Shown here one piece after another: positions 59,645 to 64,000 of a DNA stretch of 64,000 nucleotides. A program made the translations under genes and the position numbers. Below the pieces are notes generated by a model. The model saw only the letters and a program-made list of their open reading frames with translations. It had not been told where the DNA came from and searched no databases. The stretch is from Nonomuraea indica. GTDB lineage: Bacteria > Actinomycetota > Actinomycetes > Streptosporangiales > Streptosporangiaceae. The stretch spans positions 311,846 to 375,845 of the forward strand of contig NZ_KZ559469.1 in NCBI RefSeq assembly GCF_002850745.1, given 5' to 3'. Position 1 is the stretch's first letter. Every line of letters begins with the position of its first letter.

Positions 59645-60013
59645 TCAGACCAGCGAGGCCAGCGCCAGGCACACCACGAACGGGACGGGGATGAGCGCGG
59701 CAGCGCCAAGCCACGCGGCCAGCCGCCGTCTATGCCAGAGCGGGAGCGCTACGTCAATCACGATCACCTGTGTCAAGGTGAGTGGACCGGTTACCATCAG
59801 TGCAACGGTGAAGAAGAACTCGTTCTCGAGGGTGTCGTAGTTGCAGTTGGTGGGCCTGGCAAGGGCGCAGTCCATCGGCATGTACTCGGTCAGCAGCCAC
59901 CACGCCAGATAGAACGGCACCATGGCGGGCACACCAAGTCCGAGGTTCGCCAGAGCCGGACCCCACAGGTCGCTCCTTGCCCCCCCTTTGCGCCCGGCAT
60001 ACGCATCAGTCAT
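59645..60013 (-). CDS. small membrane protein, unknown function
   Basis: 122 residues with three hydrophobic segments (about 24-42, 66-84, 97-118). Between the first two lies a Cys-containing loop (DCALARPTNCNYD), perhaps a disulfide outside the cell. ATG at 60013 has GGGAG ahead. No family recognised. Confidence 0.7.
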   Translation of the reverse strand: MTDAYAGRKGGARSDLWGPALANLGLGVPAMVPFYLAWWLLTEYMPMDCALARPTNCNYDTLENEFFFTVALMVTGPLTLTQVIVIDVALPLWHRRRLAAWLGAAALIPVPFVVCLALASLV

Positions 60014-60171
60014 TGTCACGCTCCCACCCCGTGTCCCCATCTGACGGATCTGCACCGGCTTGATTGATCCCTGACAATGTCACGGACAGCAGCGGGCATC
60101 TGGGGATCTTGATACACGGGCCGAGGGCAAGAACCCACTACCAGTGCCGGGTCTTCCAAGAGAGCAGTAAC

Positions 60172-60858
60172 GTCGGCGTCGCACCTCCGGCTGGACGAGT
60201 CGGAACAGGTGGACATGGTCCTCGGCGACGGCGCCCGCGACGGGGGCGCACTGGCCGACCACATCTCACCCGTCCCCGAACTCGGGGCCGGCGTCGGATA
60301 CGTCCGGCTGGAGACCTCGCCCAACCGCCGCCCATGTGGGGAATGCTCGCCGTGGCCATGGCCGCGCTCGGCATCCTGAGCAAGCCTGCCGACCGGCCGC
60401 TGATCAACCGGGCCGTCACAGCGTCCGAGGTGGAGAAGCTCACCAGTGACATCGTGGTCCGCGCGCTGAGCGTGCTCGGCATCGCCGGCATCACCCAGGC
60501 CCTGTCCAAGAACCCGAAGGACGCCATCCGGTTCGTCGCCCCGATCACCCGCGACGGCCCAGGCTGGCGCGCCGACATCGACCTGCCATACGGCGTGACC
60601 GTGGCCGACGTGCTGGACAGGCGCAAGCAGCTGTCCGGTGCGCTTCGCCGCCCGCTCGGCTGCATCTGGCCGGAGGGCGACCTGTCCGTCCACGAGGGAC
60701 GGCTGATCCTGTGGGTGGGCGACAAGGACCTGTCCAAGACCATCGTGCGGTCTCCGCTCAAGCGGGCCAGCTCGCACGACGTGTTCAAGGGCATCCCGTT
60801 CGGCAACGACCCGCGCGGCGACTGGTCACCGTTCCACTCATCCAGCACAACGTGCTGA
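60172..60858 (+). pseudogene. rearranged FtsK/TraB-like translocase fragments
   Basis: Two pieces of an actinomycete FtsK-type conjugation protein lie in the wrong order. About 60172-60325 reads LRLDESEQVDMVLGDGARDGGALADHISP, the C-terminal end of such proteins. From about 60346, in another frame, ADIDLPYGVTVADVLDRRKQLSGALRRPLGCIWP and DVFKGIPFGNDPRG come from the part before the ATPase domain. Walker motifs are absent. This is residue of an integrative conjugative element (AICE). Confidence 0.7.
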
Positions 60859-60875
60859 CTTCACAAGGTGACGGA

Positions 60876-61418
60876 CTAACCGCGGGCGGGGCGGCGGCGC
60901 ACGTGGTAGGCGTAGGCCAGGGCGAGCACTATCGGGCCCCACAGCGCAAGCGGGGTGATGCACACCATGGCCAGCGCCTGCCACCAGCCGTTCTCGTACG
61001 CCATGCGGCCGGAGACGCCGATCCAGGTGAGCGCCATCCAGACCGAGACCGCGGTCAGAAGCAGCCCACCGACCACGGCAGGGACTACCGCCACCATCGG
61101 GGGCACACGTCTGCCGCCGATGACCGGGATCCAGCCCGGGACCACCTCGCCCCAGCCACGCACCAGACCGATACTGAGCAGCGCCGCCAACTCCGTGAGC
61201 ACACTGAGCCCGAAGACATAGGGAATGGTGATCCACAACGGTGAGACAGGCGCGGTGTCGAGCTGGCCCATTTCGAAGTGGAAGGCAAAGGGCAATCTCC
61301 ACAGACACGAGGGGAGCAGCAGCCAGGGAAGCGCGTAGGCGGCACGGAGCGCCCAGCGTGGGACGGGCTGTTCGGTGTCGCTGGTGGCAGGGGCCGCATG
61401 CAGCAGTTTGATTGCCAT
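60876..61418 (-). CDS. membrane protein, four or five helices
   Basis: 180 residues. Hydrophobic segments lie at about 28-46, 70-92, 105-125 and 145-168, with short Arg-rich ends. ATG at 61418 has GGGAGAG 8 bases ahead, a good start. Similar small membrane proteins are common in actinomycete accessory DNA. Function unknown. Confidence 0.72.
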   Translation of the reverse strand: MAIKLLHAAPATSDTEQPVPRWALRAAYALPWLLLPSCLWRLPFAFHFEMGQLDTAPVSPLWITIPYVFGLSVLTELAALLSIGLVRGWGEVVPGWIPVIGGRRVPPMVAVVPAVVGGLLLTAVSVWMALTWIGVSGRMAYENGWWQALAMVCITPLALWGPIVLALAYAYHVRRRPARG

Positions 61419-61685
61419 AGCTGTACTCTCCCGCGGCACCTGAGGGCAAGTGATCCCCTGTGAGGGTGAACGCCTCCCCCGCGCGAGCTAGTTACGGGGT
61501 CGGTACTGGCGAACAGCCATAAGCGGTGCCCGCCAGCAACAATGCGTTCGAAGGTGCTTGTCCAGCAACGCTCGGCCAGAAGCGGCCCGCCATCAGCACG
61601 GACGTTGTCCTTCTCCGGGTACCGATGGGTGACAGTCGTACGACACAGATCAGGGCTGAACGGGCCGCCTCGCCGGAGTTGAGCT

Positions 61686-61720
61686 GAGCCGGGGTGCCTC
61701 CGGCGGGGGCACCCCGGCTC
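61686..61720. terminator. strong hairpin
   Basis: GAGCCGGGGTGCC pairs perfectly with GGCACCCCGGCTC around a 9-nt loop. No gene ends next to it; it may end a transcript coming from the LysR gene. Confidence 0.55.
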
Positions 61721-61800
61721 CGGGATGATCCCTACAAGCCGAACATAGTCAGTGGCTGAGGTGGGCCGGCTCTTCCCGACACCGTTGCCCAGGACAAGCC

Positions 61801-61878
61801 GAGCAGACCAAGGACTGGAGGCGAAGGTCATTCTTCCGGTGGGGAACTCCACCTTCACCTCCAGCCCTTGGCCCGCTC
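61801..61878. repeat. long inverted repeat, 28-bp arms
   Basis: Arms 61801-61828 and 61851-61878 match at 24 of 28 positions around a 22-nt centre. All four differences are transitions that would be G-U pairs in reverse-strand RNA. It lies 85 nt past the LysR stop. Confidence 0.75.
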
Positions 61879-61963
61879 CCCTGACGGGACCCGGCACGTG
61901 CATGTGTGCGGCCCACAGGCCGGCGCCGCGAAGCAGGAGGAACGCAGGGCCGACAACCGTCGC

Positions 61964-62857
61964 TCATCCGACAAGGGGGTCGATGACCGCACGGACCTGG
62001 CGGCGGAGCCAGGCATGCCCCTGATCGGCCGCATGACGGGGATGCCAGGCCATACCTATCGCCATCGGGGGCACGTCCAGCGGAACGGGAAAGGCTCGCA
62101 GGTTCAGGGCGGCAAGGACGGGGTCGAGCCACCCGTTGATCGCCAGGCAGACGAGGTCGCTGGTGGAGGCCAAGATCATGGCGGCGGTGTGGCTGGGGAC
62201 AACGGCGGCCACCCGGCGGCTCAGGCCGTGCTGGGCCAGCGCGACGTCGATGGGGCCGCGCAGTCTCCCGCGACGTGAGATCCCGATGTGCGGCACCCGC
62301 GCGAAGCGGGGCGGGGTGATGGGCTCGGCGAACAGGGGGTGGTCTTTCCTGGCCACGGCCACCATGGCGGCCTCGGCCAGCGGCTCGGTGCGGATCTCGG
62401 GGTCAAGGTCGCCCAGCACGCCGACTTCGATGTCCACCTCGCCCTGCCGCAGCGCGGGGCCTCCCTCCAGAGCCTCGGGTGCGAACACCACATCAACCTG
62501 CGGAGCCTGGGCGTTGACCCGTTCCATCAGCGGTGCGCCAAGACCGGTCAGCAGCAAGTCGCTGGCCTGGATGGTGAACGTTCTGCGCAGATGGGCGAGG
62601 TCCAGCGCGGGCGCGGGGGCGAACAGGGCCTCGGATCGCTCAAGGAGCACGCGTGCCTCCTCACGCAGTTGCAGCGCCCGCGGGGTGGGGACCAGGCGCT
62701 GCCCGGCCCGGACGAGCAGGGGATCGCCCAGGAGGCGGCGCAGGGTTGCCAGTTTTCGGCTGGCCGCCGCGGGTGAGGTGCCCAGCCGTTCCGCCGCCCG
62801 GGTCACGCTGGCCTCGTGCAGGAGGGCGTCGAGTGCTGCCAGCAGGTTCAGATCCAT
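61964..62857 (-). CDS. LysR-family regulator
   Basis: 297 residues. Helix-turn-helix: SVTRAAERLGTSPAAASRKLATLRRLLGDPLLVRAG; then the LysR substrate domain. The form with DLNLLAALDALLHEAS is of the NodD/LinR-like group. It is divergent from the propeller gene at 62974 and a perfect inverted repeat lies between them, so it likely regulates that gene. ATG at 62857. Confidence 0.92.
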   Translation of the reverse strand: MDLNLLAALDALLHEASVTRAAERLGTSPAAASRKLATLRRLLGDPLLVRAGQRLVPTPRALQLREEARVLLERSEALFAPAPALDLAHLRRTFTIQASDLLLTGLGAPLMERVNAQAPQVDVVFAPEALEGGPALRQGEVDIEVGVLGDLDPEIRTEPLAEAAMVAVARKDHPLFAEPITPPRFARVPHIGISRRGRLRGPIDVALAQHGLSRRVAAVVPSHTAAMILASTSDLVCLAINGWLDPVLAALNLRAFPVPLDVPPMAIGMAWHPRHAADQGHAWLRRQVRAVIDPLVG

Positions 62858-62885
62858 GAGCAGTCCCAGTCATTGCGCTCAGCGG

Positions 62886-62906
62886 AAAGATTGCGTGCCA
62901 ATCTTT
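62886..62906. promoter_or_regulatory. LysR-type operator
   Basis: AAAGATTG and CAATCTTT are perfectly inverted around 5 bp, between the divergent LysR and propeller genes. Confidence 0.6.
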
Positions 62907-62973
62907 GCATTGCCCGACGGTAGAAGTCTCTTCGAGACTGGCCTGACGCATCCCCGACAACAAGGAGAAACGG

Positions 62974-64000
62974 GTGACGTACGACGCACTGGCCGGGCGA
63001 GAGGGCGACGTCCTGGCCGTGGTGAGCCAGAGCGGACCCACGGTGTCGTTCTTTGACGCGGCCAGCCACCGGCTGCTGGATGTGCTCGAAGTGCTGGCCG
63101 AGCCGCACGAACTCTGCCTTGACCCGGCGCGGCGCCTGCTGTGGTGCACGCACAGCTACCACGGGGGCTACTACCACGCCAACAACGGCCGGCGCAGCGA
63201 GATCACTCTCATCGATCCGGACGAGCGCCGCATCGTGGACGTGATCGACCTGGCACCCGAGCACGCCCCGCACGGCCTCGCCCTCGACTCCACCCGCGAC
63301 CTGCTCTACGTGAGTGTGGAGGGCGCCCAGGACCGTCCGGGCGGCGTCGTGGTCGTCGACCTCGCCACGCGCAAGCCCATCGGCCGTATCGACACCGGGG
63401 GCCAAGGGGCCGCACTGGTTCGTCATCAGCCCGGACGGCAACGTCGGCTATGCCAGCAACAAGGAGGCGCCGTACGTGTCGGTGGTGGACCTGCGCACCG
63501 GCACGATGACGGCCAAGGTGGAGGTGCCCGGCAGCGAGGGACTGGCCGTCTCCGGTGACGGCGGCGAGGTCTTCGTCGCGGCTCCCTACGGCTCCTTCGC
63601 CGCTCCAAGGACGCAGGCGGCGCCCGGCATCCGCGTCATCGACACCACCACGGCGTCGATCACTAAGGTCATGCCCACCGGCGCGGTGGTGTTCCCCGTC
63701 CACGTCACCGCCACCGGACGGCTGCTCACCGGCGAGCTGCGCATGGAAGTCGCCACCGACTCCAAGCTCGGCCGCCAGGCCCCCGGCCGGCTCACCGTGT
63801 TCGACGCCCACGACCACCGGCCGCTTGGCGACGTCGAGGTCGGCCGCTTCCCGCTGACGATCACTTCCTCTCCCGACGGCCGGCTCGGCTACGTCTCATG
63901 CGTGTCCTCCTCCACCGTGGACGTCGTGGACCTGGAGGAGATGCGCCGGCTGAAGCGCCTGGAGATCCCCAAGCGCGGCGAGCCGGGTGCGCACGGCCTG
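62974..64000 (+). pseudogene. YncE-like beta-propeller protein, frameshifted and cut by the window
   Basis: GTG at 62974 has AAGGAG ahead. The first 140 codons have propeller-strand repeats such as SFFDAASHRLLDVLEV and ITLIDPDERRIVDVIDL. At the G-run 63397-63401 one extra G breaks the frame; with it dropped the reading becomes GAKGPHWFVISPDGNVGYASNKEAPYVSVVDLRTG and continues open to the window end. At least six blades are present. These NHL/YncE-type proteins bind or scaffold, sometimes lactonase-like. Convergence with LysR control suggests an inducible role. The 3' end is outside the window. Confidence 0.75.

Larger units (their letters stand above)
61419..61963. other. intergenic region with two hairpins
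   Basis: 545 bp without a supported gene. It carries the 13-bp hairpin at 61686 and the long inverted repeat at 61801. Frames across it are low quality and lack ribosome-binding sites. Confidence 0.5.

Overview
The window is high-GC DNA (GTG starts are common, third codon positions are G/C rich, and genes often overlap as ATGA or GTGA). It looks like the chromosome of a filamentous actinomycete. An NAD-linked formate dehydrogenase, many GntR/TetR/LysR/SARP regulators and ECF41-type regulation suggest a Streptosporangiaceae- or Streptomyces-like organism, but no rRNA or other marker fixes the genus. No rRNA, tRNA or CRISPR array was seen.

0-17.5 kb. A small membrane protein, an MFS exporter, a secreted class A beta-lactamase-like protein lacking the deacylating glutamate, and a GH51 arabinofuranosidase behind a LacI-type operator. 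A reverse-strand block of formate dehydrogenase subunits, a P2-type ATPase and a tandem universal stress protein follows. Next come an RsbW-like kinase, Hsp20, a second stress protein, a DUF1918 protein and an APH/P-loop fusion protein. Gene content matches the DosR dormancy regulon of mycobacteria, and several DosR-like palindromes sit in the intergenic gaps.

17.5-32 kb. A sulfur-handling pair (ArsR-rhodanese and TusA-like), two surface or envelope proteins including a PQQ-type propeller, DoxX, an ECF41-type sigma factor with its apparent autoregulated promoter and a divergent SDR. A flavin-type oxidase with a coupled mini-ORF, a DUF418/TetR divergent pair with operator, and a large SARP/NB-ARC regulator follow.

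32-36 kb. This is the most unusual locus: a 36-residue basic peptide ending in Gly-Gly, an E1/ThiF-like adenylating enzyme with an N-terminal RRE-like domain, and a membrane zinc protease with its own RRE-like domain. It looks like a compact ribosomal-peptide (RiPP) pathway. A convergent pair of WXG100-like genes lies just upstream.

36-43 kb. Two sodium/proton-antiporter-type transporters and a CBS protein. A conserved 26-nt element occurs three times in this region, each time ahead of a gene start, twice ahead of these transporters. A MarR/GbsR regulator with a perfect operator, an epimerase and an FAD monooxygenase complete the block.

43-50.6 kb. A GH35 beta-galactosidase, a broken KDPGal aldolase, a DgoR-type regulator and a D-galactonate dehydratase fragment form a decayed De Ley-Doudoroff galactose locus. 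A GntR-TetR fusion regulator, a membrane protein and an XRE regulator follow.

50.6-64 kb. A decayed zone with IS5 and IS3 remnants, WD40 and FtsK fragments, and several genes carrying single-base frameshifts in short homopolymers (SDR, VOC protein, YncE-like propeller), interleaved with apparently intact LysR regulators, an aromatic hydroxylase and small membrane proteins.
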